Source: Clostridiales bacterium UBA8960
GTDB lineage: Bacteria > Bacillota > Clostridia > Peptostreptococcales > Acidaminobacteraceae
DNA length: 5,892 nucleotides
NCBI GenBank assembly: GCA_003482695.1
Contig: DMYC01000197.1
Coordinates: forward strand, 1 to 5,892
Direction of reading: 5' to 3'
The notes under the pieces were generated by a model. That model searched no databases and was not told the origin of the DNA. It saw only the letters and a program-made list of their open reading frames with translations. Shown here in pieces: positions 1-5,592 of the stretch. Within the stretch, counting starts at the first letter, position 1, and every line of letters begins with the position of its first letter. The position numbers and the translations under genes were made by a program.

Positions 1-1
1 G

Positions 2-766
2 ACAGAGCCGAATGCAGGGACTGATGCGTCTGGGCAACAGACAATCGCAGTGAGAGACGGAAATGATTATATTTTGAATGGCAGCAAAATATTCATTACC
101 AATGCGGGTTATGCGGATATTTACATTGTCATCGCCATGACGGATCGATCACTTGGGCTTAAGGGCATAGCGGCATTTATCGTAGAAAGTGGCACGCCAG
201 GGTTTACGATCGGTAAAAAAGAAAAGAAAATGGGCATTAGAGGTTCAAGCACATGTGAACTCATATTTGAGGACTGTAGAATTCCAGTGGAAAATTTGTT
301 GGGAGCTGAAGGTAAAGGCTTTAAGATTGCCATGATGACACTGGATGGTGGGCGAATCGGGATTGCTGCACAAGCACTCGGCATAGCGCAAGGTGCTTAT
401 AACGAAACCGTTAAATATGTAAAGGAAAGAAAACAATTCGGAAAACCGATTTCCGCATTTCAAAATACACAGTTCGTCATCGCGGATATGAAAACCAAGA
501 TAGAAGCGGCGAGATTCCTCGTCTATCATGCTGCGTATAAAAAGGAGAAGAAGTTGCCATATGCTCAAGAAGCGGCAATGGCTAAACTCTATGCCTCTGA
601 AGTAGCCATGGAAGTAACAACTAAAGCGGTACAGCTTCATGGTGGTTACGGTTACACACGAGAGTACCCAGTTGAAAGAATGATGAGAGACGCAAAAATC
701 ACTGAGATTTACGAAGGCACTAGCGAAGTGCAACGTATGGTCATTTCTGCGTCAGAGTTGAAATAG
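2..766 (+). CDS. bcd: Short-chain acyl-CoA dehydrogenase (butyryl-CoA dehydrogenase type), 5' end missing
   Basis: Flavoprotein that reduces crotonyl-CoA to butyryl-CoA (or the reverse), working with electron-transfer flavoprotein in the cytoplasm. The frame is open to the left edge, so this is a partial gene: 254 codons are visible and about 125 N-terminal residues of a usual ~380 aa enzyme are missing. The fragment opens with [11 protein letters not shown], the first acyl-CoA dehydrogenase signature. The second signature is [20 protein letters not shown] near the C-terminus. The catalytic base is the glutamate of IYEGTSE (codon 713-715), placed as in short- and medium-chain enzymes. The ERKQFGKP stretch belongs to the FAD-contacting C-terminal helical domain. 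A GTG at 50 is an internal valine codon, not a start. etfB and etfA follow directly, which fits a Bcd-Etf complex. Substrate chain length is inferred from resemblance and context; another short-chain acyl-CoA dehydrogenase is possible because the upstream crt/hbd/thl region is not visible. Confidence 0.93.
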   Translation, partial: TEPNAGTDASGQQTIAVRDGNDYILNGSKIFITNAGYADIYIVIAMTDRSLGLKGIAAFIVESGTPGFTIGKKEKKMGIRGSSTCELIFEDCRIPVENLLGAEGKGFKIAMMTLDGGRIGIAAQALGIAQGAYNETVKYVKERKQFGKPISAFQNTQFVIADMKTKIEAARFLVYHAAYKKEKKLPYAQEAAMAKLYASEVAMEVTTKAVQLHGGYGYTREYPVERMMRDAKITEIYEGTSEVQRMVISASELK

Positions 767-787
767 CCCTGTCAGGGTCATGTATAC

Positions 788-793
788 GGAGGG
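788..793 (+). promoter_or_regulatory. Ribosome binding site of etfB
   Basis: GGAGGG lies 7 nt before the ATG at 801. It decides the start: an in-frame ATG at 780 would add seven residues, has no Shine-Dalgarno sequence of its own, and would place this motif inside the gene. Confidence 0.8.
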
Positions 794-800
794 AAGAACG

Positions 801-1583
801 ATGAAAATTGTTGTATGTATAAAGCAAGTCCCGGATACCAACGAAGTTAGATTGGATCCGAAAACAGGAACGCTTATCAGAGATGGTGTTCCAAGTATCA
901 TCAACCCTGATGATAAAGCGGGCCTCGAAGCCGCACTGCGTTTAAAAGATGAGTTTGGGGCGCATATCACAGTGGTTACCATGGGCCCACCTCAAGCGAA
1001 AGTTGCGCTGCAGGAAGCTTATGCGATGGGCGCAGACAGAGTGATTTTACTGACCGACAGAGTTTTTGCCGGTGCAGATACACTCGCAACATCGACGACC
1101 ATAGCGGCTGCACTGAAAAAGCTTGAGTTTGACCTCGCGATTACAGGTAGACAAGCAATCGATGGCGACACGGCACAAGTAGGCCCTCAAATTGCAGAAC
1201 ATCTCGAACTGCCTCAAATCTCATATGTTTCGGCGTTTGAGCATCACGGGGATCACGCTATTGTAAAACGTAGTTTTGAAGATGGTTTCCAAAAGATAAA
1301 AGTCTCTTATCCATGTCTGATCACAGCGCTAAGCGAACTCAACGAAGCACGTTACATGTCTGTGATGGGTCTTATTGATGCGCATAGAGTTCTCGAAGTG
1401 GAAACTTGGGGATTTGCAGATATCGATGTCGATGTGGCACACATGGGACTCAAAGGGTCGCCAACAAAAGTGAAAAAATCATTCACAAAAGGTGCGAAAT
1501 CTGCTGGCAAAGTTGTGGAAGGCACGCCTAAAGAGTTGGCTGTCGCTATTGTTGAGAAGTTACAAGAGAAATTTATTATCTAG
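801..1583 (+). CDS. etfB: Electron transfer flavoprotein, beta subunit
   Basis: Beta subunit of the heterodimeric ETF that passes electrons to or from the acyl-CoA dehydrogenase encoded just upstream. The protein is 260 aa, the usual family length, and starts MKIVVCIKQVPDT, the typical ETF-beta N-terminus. The ETF-beta signature is intact at residues 155-175 (VKRSFEDGFQ...PCLIT). The nucleotide-binding segment GRQAIDGDTAQVGP is at 116-129. NEARYMSVMG at 181-190 corresponds to the recognition loop that docks on the dehydrogenase. The GRQAIDGDTAQVGP form resembles clostridial and Acidaminococcus-type ETFs, which hold a second FAD in this subunit and bifurcate electrons from NADH. That assignment is by family resemblance, not proven here. 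The gene begins 34 nt after the dehydrogenase stop and its own stop overlaps the etfA ribosome binding site, so the three genes form one operon. Confidence 0.95.
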   Translation: MKIVVCIKQVPDTNEVRLDPKTGTLIRDGVPSIINPDDKAGLEAALRLKDEFGAHITVVTMGPPQAKVALQEAYAMGADRVILLTDRVFAGADTLATSTTIAAALKKLEFDLAITGRQAIDGDTAQVGPQIAEHLELPQISYVSAFEHHGDHAIVKRSFEDGFQKIKVSYPCLITALSELNEARYMSVMGLIDAHRVLEVETWGFADIDVDVAHMGLKGSPTKVKKSFTKGAKSAGKVVEGTPKELAVAIVEKLQEKFII

Positions 1584-1588
1584 GAGGG
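1582..1588 (+). promoter_or_regulatory. Ribosome binding site of etfA, overlapping the etfB stop codon
   Basis: AGGAGGG overlaps the etfB TAG (1581-1583) and sits 5-6 nt before the ATG at 1594. It fixes the etfA start there, although the reading frame is open further upstream, and it suggests that translation of the two subunits is coupled. Confidence 0.85.
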
Positions 1589-1593
1589 CACTC

Positions 1594-2613
1594 ATGAATA
1601 TTAATGATTATAAAGGTGTGCTCGTTTATATCGAGCAGCGCTTTAACGAAATACAAAACGTTTCCTTGGAGCTTCTGGGTAAAGGAAGAAAAATTGCCGA
1701 CGAACTGGGTGTTGAAGTAGTGGCAGCCATTATCGGAAAAAACATCGATAAACATGGAAAGTTGCTCGTGGCATATGGTGCAGATAAAGTCTTGTTGCTT
1801 GATGACGATGGACTCGAGTTTTATACAACGGAGCCATATACACAAGCGATGGTACAGGCGGTTAAAGCGACTATGCCTGAAATCGTATTGTTCGGCGCAA
1901 CATCGATTGGTCGAGACTTAGCACCGCGTGTTTCGGCAAGATTGGCTACTGGCCTCACGGCGGACTGCACGTCGCTGGAAATATCTGAGGACAGAATGTT
2001 GCTGATGACGCGACCTGCGTTCGGCGGCAACATTATGGCGACGATCATTTCCCCTGACCATAGACCACAAATGTCTACAGTAAGACCCGGTGTCATGACG
2101 AAACTTGAAAGAGATGATTCAAGACAAGGTGAAATCGTTCATTTTTCGGTTGAGATCGTCAAAAACAAGCAATTTGTCGAAGTGCTTTCATTTGAAAAAG
2201 AAACAGAAGAGAAGCAGGACATCCAAGAAGCAACCGTGCTTATTTCGGGCGGTAGAGGTGTTGGATCATCAGAAAACTTCACACTTCTCTATGACTTGGC
2301 CGACTCGTTAAATGGGCTTGTGTCAGCTTCTAGAGCCGCTGTCGATAGTGGATGGATGGACCATGACCGTCAAGTTGGACAAACAGGCAAAACGGTGCGT
2401 CCAAATGTCTATTTTGCTCTAGGCATTTCCGGTGCCATTCAGCACGTTGCCGGTATGGAAGAAGCGGAACTGATTATAGCCGTGAACAAAGATAAAGGTG
2501 CAAAAATCTTTGAAGTGGCGGATCTGGGCGTGGTAGGTGATGTTCACAAAGTGTTGCCGTTCGTCATAGAAGAAATTAAGAGAATCAACGAAACAAAAAA
2601 AATTCAGAGCTGA
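1594..2613 (+). CDS. etfA: Electron transfer flavoprotein, alpha subunit
   Basis: Alpha subunit of ETF, which binds the mobile FAD that shuttles electrons to the acyl-CoA dehydrogenase. The protein is 339 aa, close to the clostridial family length. The N-terminal ETF alpha/beta-type domain covers about residues 7-195 (GVLVYIEQR at the start; TRPAFGGNIMATI at 139-151). The C-terminal FAD domain covers about 208-328 and shows LISGGRGVGS (216-225), SASRAAVDSGW (244-254), RQVGQTGKTV (259-268), and the alpha signature around YFALGISGAIQHVAG (273-287) ending in IAVNKD. No N-terminal ferredoxin-like [4Fe-4S] domain is present, unlike some anaerobe EtfA proteins. The start at 1594 follows a strong ribosome binding site and gives the conserved N-terminus; upstream in-frame codons lie inside etfB. 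It lies 10 nt after etfB. No terminator is visible after the stop, so transcription may run into the next small gene. Confidence 0.95.
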   Translation: MNINDYKGVLVYIEQRFNEIQNVSLELLGKGRKIADELGVEVVAAIIGKNIDKHGKLLVAYGADKVLLLDDDGLEFYTTEPYTQAMVQAVKATMPEIVLFGATSIGRDLAPRVSARLATGLTADCTSLEISEDRMLLMTRPAFGGNIMATIISPDHRPQMSTVRPGVMTKLERDDSRQGEIVHFSVEIVKNKQFVEVLSFEKETEEKQDIQEATVLISGGRGVGSSENFTLLYDLADSLNGLVSASRAAVDSGWMDHDRQVGQTGKTVRPNVYFALGISGAIQHVAGMEEAELIIAVNKDKGAKIFEVADLGVVGDVHKVLPFVIEEIKRINETKKIQS

Positions 2614-2644
2614 TGTTTCTTACCATATTCTAATCTTGGATTAA

Positions 2645-2665
2645 CGCATTTTACATGAATATGCG
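2645..2665. repeat. Short inverted repeat upstream of the glycine-rich gene
   Basis: CGCAT (2645-2649) and ATGCG (2661-2665) are perfect inverted arms around an 11-nt centre, which adds two further A-T pairs after one mismatch. It lies just before the candidate -10 box and has no T-run, so it is not an intrinsic terminator for etfA. It could be an operator half-site pair or chance. Confidence 0.25.
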
Positions 2666-2666
2666 G

Positions 2667-2672
2667 TATGAT
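2667..2672 (+). promoter_or_regulatory. Candidate -10 box for the glycine-rich gene
   Basis: TATGAT matches the sigma-A -10 consensus at five of six positions and would start transcription near 2679, just ahead of the ribosome binding site at 2685. The -35 side is poor: nothing near TTGACA lies at a 16-18 nt spacing, and the nearest candidate (TTAACG at 2641-2646) is 20 nt away. It is therefore a weak or activator-dependent candidate. Confidence 0.3.
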
Positions 2673-2684
2673 GAGAACAAAGAT

Positions 2685-2690
2685 GGAGGT
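2685..2690 (+). promoter_or_regulatory. Ribosome binding site of the glycine-rich gene
   Basis: GGAGGT lies 6 nt before the ATG at 2697. The in-frame ATGs at 2655 and 2661 have no such motif in front of them, and they would add a charged leader before the first hydrophobic helix. Confidence 0.8.
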
Positions 2691-2696
2691 AAGCAT

Positions 2697-3074
2697 ATGA
2701 TATTTGCATTGATCGTTATGGCTGTTGTCGCGAAAATACTGCATGGAAAAGGATACACTTTCGAAAGAATGATTCCATTTTTACTCATCGCAGGCATTAT
2801 TGGATTTATTATACCTGTTGGCCCAATCCTGGCATTCCCTTTTAAAGTACTCGGATCCGTATTCGGTGCTATATTTGGTGGACTAGGAGGCGCAATAGGC
2901 GGAGTAATAGGCGGACTATTTGGTTTTATCGGTGGAATCCTTGGCGCGGTCTTCGGACTGATCGGCGCTGTAATTGGCATCGTATTTGGTGCAATCGGCA
3001 TCGTGTTTGGTGCGATTACAATGGTTTTCATTCCACTGGTGATTATTTTCCTAATCGTCAAATTGGTCAGATAA
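2697..3074 (+). CDS. Small glycine-zipper integral membrane protein of unknown function
   Basis: I do not recognise a named family. The 125-aa product begins with a hydrophobic segment (residues 1-15), then a short basic/polar turn (HGKGYTFER, 16-24) and a second hydrophobic stretch (25-49). From V51 to V121 there is not one charged residue, and residues 53-105 hold 20 glycines. These fall at four-residue spacing in long runs (53, 57, 61, 65, 69, 73; then 72, 76, 80; 79, 83, 87; 90, 94, 98; 101, 105), a continuous GxxxG ridge of the kind that packs membrane helices tightly. The C-terminus is basic (VKLVR). Three to five membrane passes are plausible. A 7-residue unit, GIVFGAI, occurs twice in tandem (94-107). 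The gene follows etfA by 83 nt and may be read through from the etf operon or from its own weak promoter; a terminator follows 13 nt after the stop. Function is unknown: an oligomeric membrane or pore-like protein is only a guess from composition. Confidence 0.82.
   Translation: MIFALIVMAVVAKILHGKGYTFERMIPFLLIAGIIGFIIPVGPILAFPFKVLGSVFGAIFGGLGGAIGGVIGGLFGFIGGILGAVFGLIGAVIGIVFGAIGIVFGAITMVFIPLVIIFLIVKLVR
2976..3017 (+). repeat. Tandem duplication of a 21-bp unit inside the glycine-rich gene
   Basis: Units 2976-2996 and 2997-3017 are identical at 18 of 21 bases. Both encode GIVFGAI, and all three differences are silent third-position changes (GTA/GTG, GCA/GCG, ATC/ATT). The unit is a clear in-frame repeat within a longer run of looser glycine-spaced repeats. 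Confidence 0.8.
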
Positions 3075-3087
3075 AACAGACTACATT

Positions 3088-3118
3088 AAAAAAATCCTGC
3101 TTTCGCAGGATTTTTTTT
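3088..3118. terminator. Bidirectional intrinsic terminator between convergent genes
   Basis: The GC-containing core ATCCTGC / GCAGGAT closes a 4-nt loop (TTTC, 3101-3104). A run of A lies on the left and a run of T on the right, so the stem extends to about 13 pairs. Read rightward, eight T residues end the glycine-rich gene's transcript. Read leftward, seven T residues end the minus-strand operon, whose last stop codon is at 3124-3126. Confidence 0.92.
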
Positions 3119-3123
3119 GTGGT

Positions 3124-4500
3124 TTAGTTTACAGGTGCAAAGTAGACGATAAGTCGCGCAGGGGATTTAACATCGAATACTTTATATAGGCTCGCTTGTT
3201 CTAGAGAAATATTGATTGTCACAGATTCGGTGCTTCCTGCTGTGCTATACGTTACAGATTTGATGTGTTCTCTGCCTTTCAAATCGAGTGTAAGGTTTCG
3301 TGCATAGGCGTCGATTGCACCATTTAAGACGATGGAAATGGTTTTGCCGTCTGCAGAAATGGAAGTCGAATAGGTCGTGATGACATCAACTGTATTTTGA
3401 GGTTGACCACCTTGCCATTCATAAATATCAAAGACGATTCTATCAAAGTCGATGTGATGACCGTATCGAGCGGATGCGATATCCTGTCCGTTTGATTTTG
3501 TGCCACCGCTAAAGCCGCCCGTGCTTACAAACCCCGTCAGTTCAGCTTTTGGAGCTTCAGTTGTCGCCTCGGTGGTACTTTGTGTTGCCCTTTGAGTGGT
3601 AGGCGCTTGTGTAGTAGACTGTGTCTGCGAGGCAGATTCTGTCGTCATTTGAGGATCGGTATCTATGGAGAAAGACTCAATCGTCCACCTTAAACTGCTA
3701 TTTACCGTTCTGAAATCCCATGTTACAGGCGTTTGAGTCTGTTGCCCATTTATTAGACGATTGAGCAGTGTACTGACGGTGTAGGAAGCACCAGATTCGT
3801 CTAATTCCGATTGCTCGATCGTCGCATCCGCAACTTTCTCCAGATTGCCTATAGATGCAAATTGTGTCAAAAGATCAAGCGCTTCCTGAGAATTCGAGAA
3901 AAGAGTAAGGATGTTCAGATTGCCTTTATTAATAAATTCAGGGAGCATGATGAAGAAGGCGTTGACAGGCTCGAGTGATTCTTCGCCTCCTAGTGAGAAC
4001 ACCTCGTAAGTGGATGTCTCAGTTGTCTGTGCAATCGCTTCAGTCGTCTGTGGCGTAGTCGTGGCATTATTCGCACTATATTTCCACGGCGCTGAGGATA
4101 AGCTCGTTTTAAAGAGCAGTGAGACAATGATAAGTATAACCAAAACGAGCGTAAAGATTCTGACGTTGCGTGTTTTGTTTACGATGGCTTTATCGAGTTC
4201 GACATCGTCCACCTCTGATTCTGGACTTTCAATATCAGCAAGCTCCTGCATCGAATACTGGCGTTTTTTCTTAAGTAGGCGTTCCATCATGGCGGCATCG
4301 AGTGCATCTTCTTCATCCATGATTTTCCCTTTACCTTCTACACCAAACAAGACTTTTAGTGCGGAATCAAGTGCTTCATCCTCTGAATCATCAACGACTC
4401 TTTTTTTAGGTGTTTGTGGCTTTGAAATCAATTCATAACCACAGACTCTGCAACTGATGGCATCATCAGAATTTTGGAAGCTGCAATTTGGACACTTCAT
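3124..4500 (-). CDS. Zinc-ribbon, single-pass membrane protein with extracellular AMIN-like domain
   Basis: The 458-aa protein appears modular. Residues 1-26 form a zinc ribbon with four cysteines (CPNC at 3-6, CRVC at 17-20). Residues 36-110 are acidic and helical, with a thrice-repeated motif around LDxA (44-47, 67-70, 102-105). A single membrane helix spans about 114-130, preceded by K109, R111 and R114, so the zinc ribbon should be cytoplasmic and the rest outside. A Thr/Ala-rich linker (146-164) leads to a domain at about 165-283 whose helix-then-strand pattern (AFFIMLPEFINKGN... to WTIESF) could be NTF2-like. A second Thr/Gln/Ser linker (284-318) leads to a C-terminal AMIN-like domain (about 320-456: ARYGHHIDFDRIVFDI, then SPARLIVYFAPV). 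AMIN-type domains are linked to cell-wall targeting, but no amidase domain is attached. The zinc-ribbon/TM/extracellular layout resembles staphylococcal TcaA. Its start is 18 nt after the kinase stop, so it belongs to the two-component operon. The exact role is unknown; an envelope-sensing or accessory role is inferred. Confidence 0.85.
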   Translation of the reverse strand: MKCPNCSFQNSDDAISCRVCGYELISKPQTPKKRVVDDSEDEALDSALKVLFGVEGKGKIMDEEDALDAAMMERLLKKKRQYSMQELADIESPESEVDDVELDKAIVNKTRNVRIFTLVLVILIIVSLLFKTSLSSAPWKYSANNATTTPQTTEAIAQTTETSTYEVFSLGGEESLEPVNAFFIMLPEFINKGNLNILTLFSNSQEALDLLTQFASIGNLEKVADATIEQSELDESGASYTVSTLLNRLINGQQTQTPVTWDFRTVNSSLRWTIESFSIDTDPQMTTESASQTQSTTQAPTTQRATQSTTEATTEAPKAELTGFVSTGGFSGGTKSNGQDIASARYGHHIDFDRIVFDIYEWQGGQPQNTVDVITTYSTSISADGKTISIVLNGAIDAYARNLTLDLKGREHIKSVTYSTAGSTESVTINISLEQASLYKVFDVKSPARLIVYFAPVN

Positions 4501-4506
4501 AACGCA

Positions 4507-4512
4507 CTCCTT
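4507..4512 (-). promoter_or_regulatory. Ribosome binding site of the zinc-ribbon gene
   Basis: On the minus strand AAGGAG lies 6 nt before the ATG whose first base is 4500. It sits in the 18-nt gap after the kinase stop codon and supports the start that gives MKCPNC, with the first zinc cysteines directly at the N-terminus. Confidence 0.8.
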
Positions 4513-4518
4513 TCAAAT

Positions 4519-5589
4519 CTAAATATCTAAAGGAAAATCAAGAGTAAAAATGGTGCCTTTTCCCAGTTCACTCTCAACCATAATTTTTCCATCATGTCTT
4601 TCAGTCAACTGTTTGACGATGGCTAGCCCTAGTCCTGAGCCGCCTTTCTCTTTTTGATCTTTCATTTTATTGACCATGAAAAATGGGTCGAAAATACTCT
4701 CAAGCACATCTGAAGGAATGCCTTCACCATCGTCTTCAATCAGGACCTGAAGATGGTAATTGACAACTTTCGTCCTTACTTCAATACGCGTGCGTGCATA
4801 CTTTTTTGCATTGCCGATCAAATTCTCTAAAATTTGATTGAATCGGTAAGGATCGACACTTATAAATGTCGAAATGAACGGCTTGTGTAAAATCAGTTCA
4901 ATGCCGCCATGTCGAAATTCATACTGCTTGTGATCAAAATAACTGGACAAGACATTGCTTGAATTGATGCGCTCCAGATTTAAAGTGAATTCACCGAGTT
5001 CCTGCTTCGTATAAACAGACAAATCATCGATGAGGTGATTCAAGTAGTCTGCCTTTTCAGCGATGGTGCTTAAATATTTTTCATAAGTTTCTTGATCCTT
5101 TACGATGCCGTCCTGAATGGCTTCAACATAACCCTTTATAGATGTAAGAGGCGTTCTCAGATCGTGTGTTATACTTGCGATTAGCCTTTTTCTCCGTTTT
5201 TCGATCTCATGTTGTTCCATAATCGTGTCTCGAAGCCGTATTCTCATTTTATCAAATTCGGTGCAGAATTCACCGATTTCGTTGTCCGCATTATAGACGA
5301 TCGGGTAATTCAAGTTTCCCGACTTTATATGCTCAGCGGCGCGTTTCATGGAAAAAATCGGCTCAAAAATGTATTTGTTGATGACTAAAATCAACAACAT
5401 GTAAAAGACGAGTGTTGTGACAATAATGATGACCAACCACAAGTAGGGGTTTTTAATAAGTTCGGTGTTGTTATCCACACTGATGTTAAAATTGGCGAAG
5501 AGATAAAGCAGCAATATTGTCGTAAGTAAGATCATGCTTAACATAGAAAAAATGATGATGCCTCTTAAAGAAAATTTGCCTGGCTTCAT
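4519..5589 (-). CDS. Sensor histidine kinase, HAMP type with very short extracellular loop
   Basis: Membrane histidine kinase of 356 aa, partner of the response regulator encoded just upstream. There are two membrane helices (about 10-31 and 50-71) joined by a loop of only about 18 residues. A HAMP linker (about 72-125, with FEP at 75-77 and DNEIGEF at 102-108) follows. The dimerisation/phosphoacceptor domain has the H-box [12 protein letters not shown], with H142 as the phosphorylated residue. The ATPase domain has the N-box [17 protein letters not shown] (249-265), G1 DDGEGIP (286-292), the F-box FDPFF (300-304) and G2 [13 protein letters not shown] (316-328). All catalytic boxes are intact. 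The loop is too small for an extracellular sensor domain, so the signal probably comes through the membrane or a partner protein. The ATG at 5589 is 3 nt from the regulator's stop, which indicates translational coupling. The closest functional class, such as envelope-stress or antibiotic sensing, is inferred and not shown. Confidence 0.95.
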   Translation of the reverse strand: MKPGKFSLRGIIIFSMLSMILLTTILLLYLFANFNISVDNNTELIKNPYLWLVIIIVTTLVFYMLLILVINKYIFEPIFSMKRAAEHIKSGNLNYPIVYNADNEIGEFCTEFDKMRIRLRDTIMEQHEIEKRRKRLIASITHDLRTPLTSIKGYVEAIQDGIVKDQETYEKYLSTIAEKADYLNHLIDDLSVYTKQELGEFTLNLERINSSNVLSSYFDHKQYEFRHGGIELILHKPFISTFISVDPYRFNQILENLIGNAKKYARTRIEVRTKVVNYHLQVLIEDDGEGIPSDVLESIFDPFFMVNKMKDQKEKGGSGLGLAIVKQLTERHDGKIMVESELGKGTIFTLDFPLDI

Positions 5590-5592
5590 ATA

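Noticed and set aside
245..733. 162-codon minus-strand frame inside bcd
   Set aside because: It overlaps a clearly conserved enzyme, resembles no protein I know and has no ribosome binding site. It is a shadow frame.
767..777. CCCTG-T-CAGGG palindrome just after the bcd stop
   Set aside because: A 5-bp stem with a 1-nt centre cannot form a normal hairpin and there is no T-run, so it is not a terminator. Too short to call an operator.
1492..1593. Upstream extension of etfA into etfB (34 extra residues)
   Set aside because: The extension lies within etfB, has no ribosome binding site and does not resemble EtfA. The ATG at 1594 has an ideal Shine-Dalgarno sequence and the conserved N-terminus.
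2651..3061. Long proline-rich reading frame on the minus strand opposite the glycine-rich gene
   Set aside because: It is the complement of the GGN-rich codons (which read as proline in that frame), has no ribosome binding site, and overlaps the intact plus-strand gene, which has one.
3545..3650. Repetitive Thr/Gln/Ser codons that could be read as a DNA repeat array
   Set aside because: There is no regular unit length or spacing. It is low-complexity coding sequence for a flexible extracellular linker, not a CRISPR or satellite array.
4010..4438. Serine-rich 142-codon plus-strand frame opposite the zinc-ribbon gene
   Set aside because: The serine-rich composition reflects the complement of the acidic and Thr-rich codons of the real gene; no supporting start signal.
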